From Platerodrilus igneus (Eukaryota > Arthropoda > Insecta > Coleoptera > Lycidae): a DNA stretch of 64,000 nucleotides. Below the pieces are notes generated by a model. That model did no database searches, was not told where the DNA came from, and saw nothing but the letters and a program-made list of their open reading frames with translations. Each line of letters begins with the position of its first letter. The first letter of the stretch is position 1. The DNA is taken from positions 3,331,001-3,395,000 of the forward strand of contig JARFIW010000999.1 in NCBI GenBank assembly GCA_036346225.1, given 5' to 3'. The translations under genes and the position numbers were made by a program. This document shows, one piece after another, positions 1 to 12,570 of this stretch.

Positions 1-464
1 TAAAAATAAAGGGTGATTTCCGATACGTCGGGACTAGTCATCCAGGCGTCGCCGAGTGTGGTTATCTTTGTGCCATTTATCTTGTCTTTTCTCTTTTAGG
101 TTATAGGTTTCCTTTTGTCTTGTATCTATTACCGTTCCTCACCTGCATTCCTTACCGTCCCACTACAAGAAAAGAGAAGACAAATTTTGAATCTGACTAC
201 AACCGGGGGCGGACGGATGATCCACGCCCACAATGCTCCCCGATGCCCAGCTGCCGCCAAAATTGCCGTATTGCTGTGAGAAGTCATACAGTTTACGTGA
301 GTATCTTTTGTTTTCTCTTGTAATTAAAATAAAAATTTTTTGTATGTGATAATAATTTAAAACATCTATATGACGCAATACCGTTTATTGCGCCACATTT
401 TGTGAATATTTATTTGGGTTACCAACTGATGTAGTATACTTTGACTTTAGACGCGAGTGTAACA
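1..464 (+). repeat. 5' LTR of element 1 (partial)
   Basis: Direct repeat of 8303-8953, truncated at the left by the window edge. It ends in TGTAACA at 464. A segment present in the 3' LTR around 8888-8922 is missing here. It contains a consensus 5' splice-donor-like GTGAGTA near 297, at the same place as in the 3' copy. Confidence 0.93.
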
Positions 465-465
465 G

Positions 466-481
466 TGACGCATCTAACATG
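466..481 (+). promoter_or_regulatory. Degenerate tRNA-Lys primer-binding site, element 1
   Basis: Just after the LTR end, TGACGCATCTAACATG resembles the tRNA-Lys type primer-binding site (TGGCGCCCAACGTGG), with substitutions and one extra base. Its position directly after the U5 end supports the reading. The sequence match alone is weak. Confidence 0.5.
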
Positions 482-1224
482 TTTTTTTTGGCTAAAAAAA
501 ATTTGTTTTCTCTTTTCCTATACCTTATAATGTATTAGTTTAAATGTACCTGTGGTTTTTTCACTTAAAAATAAAAATTTTTAATTTTCAATAACTTAGA
601 AAATATAGGGTGGTAACACTGTAAGTTACTATGTCAATCATCTAAAATGAAATAACATGAAAACAGTTGCTATGCTAATTTGACATGCGTAGCCATATTG
701 ATTATTGGTTTCTGTGTATACTTTTATTAATGTATTAGTAATTCAATTAATTCTCTTGTGACTATAAAAATAGTGTGTTTTTATTCTAAATTCTCTTAAA
801 TAATTACCTGATTCGATTTGGAATAAAATTAAAAGTATATATCTTTCAAAAGTGTCTACTATATAACATAACCTCACTTAAGCATATGCTTTTTGGATTA
901 ATAATTTTGTCTGTAAGTATCTTAACACGAATAATTAAGTAATTCCACGCTTATTCCTTATTCCATATGGAAATTGTTTGTTTGATATTATATTAAATGT
1001 AATTATATGCCTGTTTTTTTTTGGTTTAACTTGTTAGAAGTGTTCCTTAAATAATGTATTAGTAATTTAAACAATTAACTATAACTTACGAATTCTTTTT
1101 AAAGAAAACTTTGCTTTCAAATACAGCTAATGCTACTAATTGAGTTTTAGCATATCTTTTACCTACTAAAAACGTTATAGTAACGTAATTTTGTTATACC
1201 TATTCCCTTAAACACTAAATTACA
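482..1224 (+). other. Element 1 untranslated leader
   Basis: AT-rich leader between the primer-binding site and the gag start codon. I see no coding sequence. It corresponds in position to 20154-21364 of element 2. Confidence 0.6.
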
Positions 1225-2535
1225 ATGAATACCGTCCATTTCAAGTCATCGGAATTAATTTACGAAATTCAATCGAGGAATATTTAAGCCGCATCTAATC
1301 AAAACGATAGAAAATTGCAACTCAAAGCTATACTAGCTCAAGAAGCTAAAGGCTCAGCTATTGCGCGTATTGCGGTCTCAGATCTACCTCAAAATACCTT
1401 GGAAATTAAACAATGTCTTGACGATATCACTAATATAGTACATAGAATTGATCCTTAAGCTACCGAAATTGAACTTAAGCGTCTGATATCTCAAATAGCC
1501 CACTTTAAGCAGCGGATAGAGTTGTTGTGTTTATTTAACAATGAACAATCGGACCAAACTAAACAAACTTTTTTATCGGACATTCTGTTACTCGAAGGGG
1601 CAGTTCTTAATAGACTTAACCTAAGTAGATATAGATGTACCTACAGCCTTGTCGAACCTTGCAATTTTTCAAGCTCCATCTTTAGGGAAATCCATACCTG
1701 TCTACAAATGGGGTTTAACTTTCCAGGACTTTGACTCCCAAATTTCATTAATGTCTTTCGTTGATAGAATTAACGATTTTAGAATATCACGGAATTATAC
1801 AGATCAAGATTTATTTGTTTCAGCGGGCGAATTATTTTCTGGTTCTGCCTTAATTTGGTATAGAAATATAACAAATCAGATTTCTACTTGGGATGAATTA
1901 GTTACGTGTTTAAAACGGGATTTCTTACCGCATGGTTATATTACCGATCTCTGGAACGAAATAAGAAACCAAACCCAGAGATCTGATGAAAACGTAATCT
2001 CTTTTATTACCTCAATAGAAGCTTTATATAGTAGATTGGATAAGAAACCATCAAAATTTGAAATTATTGATCAGTTGCGTAGGAATTTGAATCCATATTT
2101 TTCCGAACGTTTAGCGTTACAACACATTTCTTCTTTACCTCAGTTTAAAATTTATGTCGTTCACTTCAAGTGAAATTGCGTGTCGATAAATACCATCCTC
2201 CCCCAGAAAAACAATCTTGTTTATTAGAACCTGATCTAGCTTGTCAAACTCAACCTTCTCGTAAAGTATCTACTATTAATCTTCCTTCTACCTCTCCAAA
2301 TAACTCACCTGTTGGAATTGCAAAAAAAGTGGACATAGCTATAACATTTACACATACCCTAAAAATATTTTTTGTTATGGTTGCGGTCGCACCAATACCT
2401 ATAAATCTAAGTGTACAAATTGTAATTCTAACTTATCGGGAAACTTTCGTGGAGATATTCCTACCCGGGACGTGAATATCTCAAGGAATCAAAATCGTCC
2501 TCAACACCAACTATTCAACGGACCCAGACGTCAAT
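1225..2535 (+). pseudogene. gag of element 1, decayed
   Basis: The ATG at 1225 aligns with the gag ATG of element 2 at 21365, and the following residues match (MNTVHFKSSELIYE against MNVSHLKSLELIYE). In-frame stops lie at 1285 (TAA) and 1456 (TAA), and the frame shifts near 1640. The best preserved part, 1655-2173, is a retrotransposon capsid domain (motifs IPVYKWGLTF and ALIWYRN). After about 2150 the frame shifts again. The CCHC zinc-knuckle region near 2310-2440 can only be read in another frame. Gag would package the element RNA into virus-like particles, but this copy cannot make it. Confidence 0.88.
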
Positions 2536-5500
2536 AAATCTAAAGCATAAAACTACCCCTAACGTTATACCTTTACCTAATATATCTAAGAATGATCTCT
2601 CTACCTTGAATTTACAAAATGACTTGCCTCCATTATCAGAATTATGTCACACTACCCCGTCAGAGTGGTCGAGTTGGCTACAAACCGTTAATTCCTTTTA
2701 TCATAAAAAGTCTGCTGCCTTACAACTAGTTAAAAGACCCCTTGATATTCGTCCTCATTTACCCATCTCGATCGGTTCCTTAAATGTAATAGCTTTACTG
2801 GACACAGGTTCCTCATGTTCCCTTATAAATAACGAAGGTCTACAGCAATTATCTGAAAAAAACATTAAAATTAAAATTGTTCCCGAAAAAACTTCTATAA
2901 ATTTAGCTGACGATAATCAAATACATGTAACGAGTTCCCTAAACTAAAAATTCGAGTAGAATCACTTGAACGTGACGTTCCATTTTTGATAGTACCTACA
3001 TTAGCTTATCCATTTTAACTCGGAGTAGATTTCTGTAAACTTCTAAATTTATCGCTCTACCTTCAAGATTTTTCTTGGTAAACTTCCCTTAAAACAAATT
3101 CCTGTGCATCTGCAGGAATATCTAATAAAATTTCTTTTACCGATTCCCAAAATGTAATCCTTAACTCTACAATCGACAAATTTCGTAAACTAAATACCTC
3201 TGAACTTGGTTGCGTTACTACTGCAACACATATTATCTCTACAGGTGATGCTCTCCCTTTTAAGCAACGTCAATATCCGCTATCGCTTGCATTACAAAAA
3301 CATTTGCATTCCGAAATAGATAAAATGCTAGAATCTGGTGTTATCTCTCCCTCAAATTTACCATGGATGTCTCCCGCGTTATTAGTCCGCAAGAAAAATG
3401 ACGAATGGCGTGTTTGTTTTGATGGCAGAAAGCTCAATTCTGTAACTGTGTCGGACTCTTACCCTCTACCTCGAACTGACTCTATTTTAAGCCGACTTCG
3501 AAACGCTAAATTTATCTCATCTATCGATCTTAGACAAGCTTTTTATTAGATACCCATTGACTTACCTTCCCGCCCAAAAACTGCTTTTTGTGTTCCAGGC
3601 CGAGGTCTTTTCGAATATAATTTTTTACCATTTGGTCTCTGTAACCCATCACAAACTTTATAGCGTACTATGGATCAAACGTTAGGTCCTATCTTACATC
3701 AGGAACGTGCCTTTGTATTTTTAGATGATATTTTAGTTATCTCAAGTTCCTTTGACGAAAATATCGCCACATTAAATGAAGTTGCAGAACGCCTAAATGC
3801 AGCAGGTTTTAAGATAAATTGGGAGAAATGTCAATTTTGTTGTTCGCCCCTTACATTTCTTGGTTTTATTATCGATGGAACTGGTTTACAAGCAGATCCT
3901 GCTAAAGTCGACGCTATTACTAAATTCAAAACACCCAAAACTGTTACCGAAATTAAACGTTTAATTGGAATGATTAGTTATTATCGCATCTTTTTACCCA
4001 ATCTTTCAACTATATCTACACCAATTACCGCCCTAATTAAGAATAAAGAGAAATCCCAAAATATCGAGTGTAATTTAGAATCTAAACAGGCTTCCGAACA
4101 AATTAAAACGTTAATCACTTCAGCACCTATCTTAATTTCGCCCAATTTCGATGAAAATGTTTATATACAAACAGATGCCTCACTTACTGATTTAGGTGCA
4201 ATGTTATTTCAGGTGAGTAATGGATTAGAACACGCAATCGCTTATGCAAGTCGTGCCTTAACTTCTGCCGAACAAAAATATTCAGCTACCGAACGTGAAC
4301 CATTGGGAGTTATCTTTGGCATTGAAAAATTTAGAGGATATGTTGAAAGTACACATTTTACAGTAATTACTAATTTTGCAGCTCTCACGTGGTTAAATAA
4401 CTTAAAACAACCCGCAGGTCGTTTGGCAAGATGGAACTTGTGTATCTCTTAATTTACCTTTGACGTTAGGCATAGACTTGTCAAATTAAATATCGTACCT
4501 GATGCTTTATCTCGAGATGTCGTTTCTTTTAATCTTTCTGATTTAATCCCTGATGCCTGGTATCTTAATATGATCAAGAAAGTTTCTGAAAATCCCGATA
4601 AATTTCCCATCTTTCGTGTAATAAATAATAGCTTATATAAATTTGTATCTTCCTCACCCCGAAAAATATCTAACATCCCTGAATGGAAACTTGTTGTCCT
4701 TACCGCTAACCGCAGTGAGGTGCTCAAATTGTGTCATGATGATACTATAGCTGCTCATCGTGGTGTTACAAAAACCCTAGCTAAAATATCTGAATTATAT
4801 TATTGGCCTGTCTGTCGTTATATTAGGAACTGTAAAATTTGTGGTTCTCACAAGAGCTCTCAAGAGGCTCGTTCTGGTTTAATGAGTAACTTTAAACGTG
4901 TATCTTATCCCTTTCAATTAATATCGCTTGATTTATTAGGACCTCTCCCCCGATCGAAAAAAGGTAACCAATATCTTTTAGTTGTCACCGATTGGTTTTC
5001 CAAATTTGTTATGGTGCAACCGTTACTTAGAGCTACATCTGCCGCTATAATTAAATTCCTTGAGCAAAATGCATTTCTTATCTTCGGTGTTCCTCAGATT
5101 ATTCTTTGTGACAATGGGGCGCAATTTATCTCAAAAGGTTTTTAAAATTTTGTTAAGAGTTATAAAATACAAAAAATTTGGTTTAACGCATAATACCATC
5201 CCCAAGTAAACCCTACCGAAAGAGTAGATAGAGTCTTAATTACTGCTATCTCTTCCTATATTGATTCAGACCATACTACATGGAATGAAAATATCTTTAA
5301 AATTGCTCAAACTTTGCGTACATCTAAACACGAAGCAACCCAATTCACTCCCTCATTTCTTGTTTTTGGAAGATATACCCCAATCGATGGGAGTTACTAT
5401 GGTTTAGTGCCTGACGATACTAACGTAATTGAATTTGACGAAAAAGTACGCTGGGACAAAGACCAACAATCATTACCTTCTATCTTTAACGACGTTAGAA

Positions 5501-5779
5501 AAAATTTGCTAAAAGCTTACGAAAAAAGTAAGTACCACTATAATCTACGTAAACGAAATATTTCCTTCGTCCTGAGCGAACAGGTTTGGAAAAAGAATTA
5601 TGTCTTATCGGTTGCAACTAAGAAATTTTTTCAAAATTAGCCCTAAATTGATTCTATGTTAGGTCACTCGTGTCGTTAGTCCACTTATCTATGAACTTCA
5701 AGATGCTGAAAGAAAACGTCAAGGTAGGTGGCATATTAAAGACCTTAAGCCATTCTCTGCTGACCCAAATGCTAGTTAA
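2535..5779 (+). pseudogene. pol of element 1 (PR-RT-RNase H-IN), decayed
   Basis: Collinear with the pol of element 2. Readable in order: aspartic protease motif LLDTGSS near 2799; RT with the FLDD catalytic motif near 3720; RNase H (QTDAS near 4170); integrase with the zinc-binding CKIC and the catalytic-core CDNGAQF near 5109. It is broken by many lesions: the start codon is lost (ATG to ATA), the protease frame stops near 2945, TAG stops replace Gln codons at 3547 and 3661, and further stops lie near 4450, 5143 and 5638. No active polyprotein is possible. The pattern is ordinary neutral decay. Confidence 0.92.
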
Positions 5780-8302
5780 GTTTTTCACGTTCCATTCCCT
5801 TAACAATTTACCTAATGTTTTTTGTCCTTACTATCAATTAGTAACTTTAATTACTTATTCCCTCTCTTATACAGCACCTACCGTCTACACGTTTAACTTA
5901 TTTACCTTAAACTAGCTATCTTTTGTTTCTTGTTGACTTTTCCTTAAATTTATCGTTTGTCATATACCGCTTTATTATCTAAATTCCCCAGTATAACTCT
6001 GTCGTTTCATTTAATTAATCCTCGCACGTTTTCTACAACAGATTATTTTGTTTTCAGTATTTATCTTACATAGTTTAATTTTGTGGTCATTGTCGTAACT
6101 TTGGTTGTAATAACTCATTGAATTTTTATGATTGGTTTTAGCTGATGTTTTGAGTGGATGCTTTTTCCTTTGGGCTCACATAGGAGACGCGGCCCATGCC
6201 ATTGAAAAAATAGTTCATATTTGCAGTTGCAAAAAACTAGGATTTTCTATTCCATGCGTTTTCCTCTGAATTATTACAGTCGCCCACATTATACTATAGC
6301 ATTACTTGTTTCTCCTTCTACTAAGTCATCATAACATATAAACAGTTTTTTTTCGTTGTTTTTATTGAACTTCGTGGTGAGGTGCTATCGCTTTTTATTG
6401 ATATTTTATCGAATTCTCGGTCGTTTTAGCATATTGGGACAGTGTGTCTATATTTAACTGCTTATAATTAGGCATTTTTGTGTGTTTAGGACGTTACCGT
6501 TCTTAAAATATTACCTTGCAACAGTTGGTTTTTGTGTGAATGTATCTGTAGTGATAATTTTAAGTTGTTGTGTCAACTTTTGTCTGATTTTCTTATCATA
6601 GTGGATGCACTCGTTAGGAAAATGATTGTACTAGTTTTCTTAAGAGTCTAGTAATTTTTTAACTTATGATATACCTTAACTTGTCTGATTAATATAGCAG
6701 GTGGTCCTTCAAACCGACCTGTGTTTTATAGGGACAACTCCCTACCTTCTCTCGGACGCTTGTCCAAAAACTCTAATTTTTCTTATCCCGCTGTCTCCGT
6801 TTTTGCCTTATTTTTCTTTCGGTGGACCTGTTCTTGTCCCGGAACACCCGTCTACCACATAAGAGTGAATTTTCTCTCACTCCGGGCTACTGATCACATT
6901 GGCTGGTTGAGTAGTGCTTTTCTATCCACCTTTTCGGTCTCTTTAGCTCAATGCGAGCCCTTCCTCTACTCTCTTCTATCTAGAAGTGCCTCTTATGCAT
7001 TTCAAAATACGTACCTCCCTCTTTTTACCTTTCCTAATTCTACTGCCTTTTCATTTCAGTTAGTCACCGTGTGGTTGCGCGGGGGGTTTTCACAGACACC
7101 CGGACCACGTCTCTGGGAATCTTTCGTGAGGTCATGCGGTGACGCTGTCAGCGCACATGGCCCCTAACAGTGCATGTATGTATGAGTGTGTGAATGTGTG
7201 AGTGTATGTAGAAATATCGTGTGGATATCGTACGAATATCGTACCGATATCAACGCCGGGTGCAGGAATGCACCAAAATGCCTTTGCCGGTTCCTCGTGC
7301 CGTTTATTGCAAACGGGCCTACTTCACAGGTCGCCTTTTTAGGGCACGAGAATTTCTCTATTTAACGGCTCCAAGGAGCCACTCTATTGTTATCTTACCT
7401 ATTGTCTTTGATAATAACTTGAGTTAATATTTTTATCTTATTTATTATCTTTGATAATAACTTTATCTTAATTTCTTTATCTTACTTATTATCTTCGATA
7501 ATAACGAACTTAATATCTTTATCTTACCTATTACCTTTGATAATAACTTAAGCTCAATATCGTCATCTCACCTATTATCTTTGATAATAACTTGAGATTT
7601 TGTTTTATCTTTTTTATCTTCCTAACGTTTAGTATTTACGATCAGACGCAGGAATTATTTTTTGAATATTGAGTGAAAAAGCTAACCCGATGGTAGTCAT
7701 GTAATTTGTTAGGTTAGTAATGTATGGAATTAGTAAGATAGTACTGTTGGTAAATTTGTTGATTCATAACCATGTCATGGACAAGTTTTGATGTGTTTGT
7801 TTATTAAACCAGAGTACCAGTACCTAAAAATTTGCTAGAGTGTAGAGTAACTCACTCTTTTGAACATTTTGAAATTTGGGCACTTTCTTGCCAACGAAGA
7901 AATAGTCTAGATGCAACGTTCTTGTGCGTTTGCACTTAGAAAAATGGTAATGTTAGCTTTAGTTTAGTACATATGTTAGGCGACTTGTCGCATTTATTCT
8001 AGTTTTAGTAGTGTTTCATGCTCCCCCACAAATTTGTGCTGTCGATTATAACTACGCCACATTAAAGACTTGTGTGTGCACTTTTAATGTAGTAAAAAAC
8101 AATGGGACTACACATTCCGTTTCCTGGCAATCCGGAAGACATGTTATCGGTCGGAAAAAACCAGGTGGCGCCTTAAATAAACATTTTCTAGAATTTAAGT
8201 TAGGGTATATGTAGGTTAGTTAGGATTTAGATTTTAAGCTTTTAGCGGGTTAATAGTCATGTTTCTTTTTTAAGATTTTTTCTTTTATGGCGTTGCCGCG
8301 AT
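5780..8302 (+). other. Element 1 long 3' non-gag-pol region
   Basis: About 2.5 kb between pol and the 3' LTR, homologous over its length to 25906-28510 in element 2. It holds a conserved block near 6170-6235 (GGGCTCACATAGGAGACGCG), an open frame at 6721-7167 that has a same-frame counterpart in element 2, and the hairpin repeat array listed separately. No env-like features (signal peptide, fusion peptide, terminal membrane anchor) are evident. No purine-rich tract stands directly before the 3' LTR. Confidence 0.7.
7384..7612 (+). repeat. GATA-rich hairpin tandem repeat (about 5 units), element 1
   Basis: Units of about 45-50 bp, each with a core such as ATTATCTTTGATAATAAC that can fold into a short hairpin, separated by AT-rich spacers containing TTATCTTA (GATAA on the other strand). 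Element 2 has a longer version at 27404-27850. Confidence 0.8.
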
Positions 8303-8953
8303 TGTTACATGCCAAAAAATCGGCCTGTAAACATTTCCAATTTTAGTTTTAATTTTGAAAGTGATTTTGCGCCAATGATTTAAAAAGACGTGCGTGTATT
8401 TCCGTCACTTCAAATAGTGGCATTTGCGCAAAGGATTGCGCCGACGCGGAGTGTAAAAAGAAAGGGTGATTTCCGATACATCGGGATTGGTCAGCCAGAC
8501 GTCGACGAGTGTAGTTAACTTTGTGCCTTTTATCTTGTCTCTTCTCTTTTAGGTTGTAGGTTTCCTTTTGTCTTGTATCTATTACCGTTCCTCACCTGTA
8601 TTCCTTACCGTCCCACTACAAGAAGAGAGAGGACAAATTTTGAATCTGACTACAACCGGGGGCGGACGGATGATCCACGCCCACAATGCTCCCCGATGCC
8701 CAGCTGCCGCCAAAATAGCCGTAATGCTGTGAGAAGTCATACAGTTTACGTGAGTATCTTTTGTTTTCTCTTGTAATTAAAATAAACATTTTTTGTATGT
8801 GATAATAATTTAAAACATTTATATGACGCAATACCGTTTATTGCGCCACATTTTGTGAAATATTTATTTGTGTTACCAACTGACGTAGTGGCTCTCATAC
8901 ATTGCCGCCGGGACTTTAAAAAGTATACTTTGACTTTAGACGCGAGTGTAACA
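8303..8953 (+). repeat. 3' LTR of element 1
   Basis: 651 bp from TGTTACATGCC to GCGAGTGTAACA. From about 8459 on it is repeated at 1-464. The U3 start matches that of element 2 (TGTTACGTGCC) and the solo LTR at 48322, which fixes the boundary. A GTGAGTA splice-donor-like motif lies near 8750. Confidence 0.92.
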
Positions 8954-10357
8954 AAAGTTTGCTCTTTGTAACTATCAAGTTTATTATTCGTAACGTAATT
9001 GTAATAATATTTATTCTGGACATTCAGTAAAGATGAGACTGCAAGTTTAGAAGTTCAAATACTACATTTAATTTTCCGAATCACCGTTAAATGAACTGTC
9101 TTTAAAACAAATTGAAGAATGTTGAAAATGATGTATTTTGGATAGCTTGTTTTATGGTTTGGTAAGATCTTCTTGTTGATTATAATAGTGCAAACGTAAC
9201 ACGTGCAATAAATTGCATTACAGTTCACTTCGCTGAAAAGTAGGAACGACACTTAAAACAATAGAATGACGCGGAGGTAAGTCGACATATAAAATTATAA
9301 AACCCCGCGCATTAATTAAACATGGCCTTCTTACGCCGGATTATTTGATTAATTAATTAGTTCCTATTCCTGTCGTTTCTCATTAATACTTTTAATTTAA
9401 TAATTGTCGTAGTTTTGATATGTTTAGGCGTGTTACGAAGAAGCTAACATCTTGTTCGCACATTTAATAGTACAGAAACATTTCGGTATAACAGAAGATT
9501 TACAATACATCCCTTTTCTTTGTCGCAAAGATTAGTGTCAGTTGGTTTACTTTATGTAAACTAAATTTATAAGGGATTGTATTTTAAATACATACCTTAT
9601 TTTTCGTCGTCAAGTCCGATGAACCACTCGGGTCATCCACAACAAAGGGGTTATTTGTTTGTAATTATTTGTAACATTAAACGTTTTGTCGTGCGAGCAT
9701 TGTAACTAGTTGCATATGTCGATTAATAATCTCCTAGATTAATTCGTTGTCGTAGTGTATTTGAGTACGCTTTGTTGTTACGTTAATTGTATGGTCGTTC
9801 ATTAATCAGATACGGTTATATCAATTGATGAAGCTATTCTTAAGGCTAAGTTTGTAATAAAACGATTGAATCATATCATCATCATCTGTTTTAGTAGATA
9901 GCACAACCGTATTAAGTTCGATTGCGTAGACTACCTATTTATTGAGGCGGCAAGGTAACCGCGGTGGGTTTAGTAACCCAGATATAAAGCCAAATGGCTG
10001 CGGAAAATTCTTTCCATTTAGTGAACTGCAAAATAATGAATTCAAACAAACGCACGTCGATATACATATTTAGTTTATTGCGATTAATAGATTAATTACA
10101 GAATTCGCCCGCTTAAAGCGAAAATTAACATTTAATGGTTTACCGCTACATTTTAGTTCGTACAACGCACTTCACCCTCAATGACAGTTCTCGAGCTACT
10201 TACCCCCGGGTTGCTTACGGATCAGAATGTAACAACCGCAACTTAGACCAGTCCATAATATAAGGGGTGGTGCGCATCAAGTCTGTATATTAGTATTTGC
10301 ACATAACTTAACACTAGAAATATTTTAAGGCTGTTAGGGATGACACAGTAACTATAA
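8954..10357. other. Unassigned AT-rich sequence with one dispersed repeat
   Basis: No coding sequence is recognised. Positions 9183-9336 repeat, diverged, at 17777-17930. A small hairpin (GGGTTTAGTAACCC) lies near 9965. Otherwise I see nothing. Confidence 0.6.
9183..9336 (+). repeat. Dispersed repeat, copy 1 (partner 17777-17930)
   Basis: Shares with 17777-17930 the strings TAGTGCAAACGTAACACGT, GTAGGAACGACACTTA and GAGGTAAGTCGA followed by ATATAAAATTATAA. The homology stops abruptly on both sides. The TATA-like string suggests an LTR or promoter fragment. The two copies lie outside the BEL/Pao element on both sides, in the same orientation. Confidence 0.65.
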
Positions 10358-11435
10358 CATCATCATTAGGTCTTCAGTCCTAAAACTGGTTGGACCCTTG
10401 CTTCCTAGTCTGAACCAACCTACACATTTCCCTGAAATTTGCACAGTCTGCATCTATCACTATCTATGTGCGAAAGTCTAATCTCGGTCTACCTCCACCT
10501 CTCTTTTCCTATCTCTGCTTGTTTTCTAATTATATACCATATTTCACCGAGATTCAGTAGTATGTGAAGGGGGTTAAGCAGCCTGTGGCTGCCTAGGACC
10601 CCCAACACTTAAACATTTGCCGTATTAATAGTTTTTCAGTAAATCCTTTCACATAATTAACCTTAGTTGAGAGTATTGCAAAACCAATATCTGTAGGTGT
10701 TTATAATAATCACCATGTTTAAGTACAGTTATTATTTTTGTCATTAGTTTTTCCATCTTGCGACTGGTTGGAAGCATATCTCCATTGATATCTATTCTGA
10801 GCTAGCCTACACATTTCCCTGAAATTCTCATAGCCTACATCTTTCACTATCTGTGTGCAGTAGTCTAATCTAGGTCTACCTCTACTTCTCTTTTTTCCTA
10901 TCGCTGCTTCTAATATATTTCGCACTAATCCATCATGTCTTAGTATGTGACCTATTATCCTATCTCTCGTATTTTTTACTGTTTTTCACATATTTCTTTC
11001 TTCCCCTACCATTTCTAGTACTTCTTTGTTCTTAACTTTGTCTGTCCACGATATCTTCATCATACGTCTGTAGCACCACATCTTTTAAGCAATCTTTTCT
11101 TTGTTTCTATGTTTGTGGTCTTTGAACACAGTAGTTACTTTTTCTTGTTAAATGTAGCACGACCTAGTGCTAATCTTTGTTTTATATCTTTTGCGCTTTT
11201 CCCATTTTGCGCTATTTGACTTCCTAGGTAGCAGAAATCCTTAACCTCTTGTAAGTTCTCTTTACCTATTTGTATTCTTGTTTTTGATTTATTTTCCCAT
11301 CTTTTGCATACCAGAACTTTAGTTTCATTTTTGTTAATTTTCATACCATATCTCTCCGTTAGAACTGCTTCCATTTCATTAAGAGCAGCTTCTAACTCTT
11401 TGCTAGATGCTAATACCGCTATATCATTTGCAAAT
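10358..11435 (-). pseudogene. RTE-like LINE 3' fragment
   Basis: On the minus strand, 11374-11135 encodes the end of a reverse transcriptase (MKINKNETKVLVCK, VKDFCYLGSQI), and 10925-10719 its C-terminal tail (KKRSRGRPRLDY, then AQNRYQWRYASN). The tail is followed by a second diverged copy of the same C-terminal region at 10358-10545, ending in an ATGATGATG-type tail. The frame is broken near 11000-11130. The 5' part is cut off at 11435. The same family is present at 58686-61392. I assign RTE-like from the RT style and tail motif, and the clade is uncertain. Confidence 0.75.
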
Positions 11436-11454
11436 CATATATACAAATCATATA

Positions 11455-12570
11455 TACAGTACGATTAATAAATCGGAAAATGTATCGATTGCTTTAATTA
11501 GAGCATCGATAAAAAGTGTAAAGCAGATTGAAACCCATTTCATGTGTTTTTGCAAGGATATTTTCTTTGATGAGGAAAGTGAACAAACAATTGGACAAAT
11601 TCTCGGCTCTTAGGGTAAAAATCGATGATTATCTATTAGATATTCGTATTATCGCCGAACAATGTGAATTAGATCTCGTAGAAAATAAGCCGCAGGTGAA
11701 AAATATGAATAATTCGTTGTCGATAAATAGTGGTATTCGTTTGAAACACCTATCAGTCCCGCGGATCTCAGGTTGTTTTTTGGACTTTGAAAGTTATCAT
11801 GCAATTTTAAGCGATTGATTCATGATAATATCAGTTTGTCCTCTATGGAAAAATTTTGCTATCTCGTAGATACACTAGATGATTTATTGCGTGCGTTAAT
11901 AAAACATTTGCCATTAAACGATTGTGCATACGATGAAGCCTATAAAATTATTACTAATCTTTATCAGTCTAAGAGGTTATTATTTTCAACATATTTTAAT
12001 GCTCTCGAAAAATGCCCTAAAATAAGTTCCTCAGACTCGTACACGGAACTCTAGCAATTAATTAGTTGTTATGATGAAAATATATTTGCGTTAAAGCAGA
12101 TAGAAATAGATCTATTAGATTTCATGTTGTTTAATCTGTTATCGAAAAAATTAGATACAAACGTTTTAAAGCGTTTCGAATTAGAAAATAGTGACGAGAT
12201 CCCTCGTTCAAAGATTTAAAATCGTACATTGAAAAACAATGTAAAGTATTGGAAATAAACGACACTGGTTCAGGAACATACTTAAAATTTCAAGATTCCG
12301 TGAAACAAAGGGAAAAAGGAAAGTTCATTAGCACTTCAGTTAAAACTTCTTTAGTTGGTACCATCAATGATGGTAAAAATTGCAGTCTCTGTCAAGCTGT
12401 GCATCCTATTTATAGATGTAAGCAGTTTCTGTATAAAACCCCTCAAGATAGATTTGAGGTGGTAAAGGTTAAAAATCTTTGTACTAAATGTTTAAATACT
12501 TCACATTCGGTGGATTGGTCGTGTAGAAACAACAACAGTCACACAATTCGTTACTTCACTTCGATAAACG
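11455..12570 (+). pseudogene. BEL/Pao gag, decayed
   Basis: Readable in pieces: an N-terminal segment (ALIRASIKSVKQ), a capsid-like segment across 11528-12054 (IHDNISLSSMEKF, SKRLLFSTYFNALEKCP), and a C-terminal knuckle region at 12378-12535. The last holds CSLCQAVHPIYRC (CX2CX3HX4C) and CTKCLNTSHSVDWSC (CX2CX4HX4-5C), the cysteine-histidine pattern typical of BEL/Pao Gag. Frameshifts occur near 11600, 11815 and 12220, with a stop at 12052. Confidence 0.8.

Larger units (their letters stand above)
1..8953 (+). mobile_element. Element 1: old Ty3/gypsy LTR retrotransposon, non-functional
   Basis: Two direct copies of one sequence flank a decayed gag-pol: 1-464 and 8303-8953. The 3' LTR runs from TGTTACA to TGTAACA, the inverted termini expected of an LTR. 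The left copy lacks its first part because the window begins inside it. The two LTRs differ at roughly one base in ten where compared by eye, and the left copy lacks about 36 bp present in the right copy, so the insertion is old. Gag and pol carry several stops and frameshifts. The coding order (gag, protease, RT, RNase H, integrase) is that of Ty3/gypsy (Metaviridae). It is closely related to element 2 at 19337-29333 in pol but has a different LTR body. Confidence 0.93.

Noticed and set aside
7101..7215. Envelope gene in element 1 or 2
   Set aside because: The post-pol open frame lacks a signal peptide, furin-type site, fusion peptide and membrane anchor.
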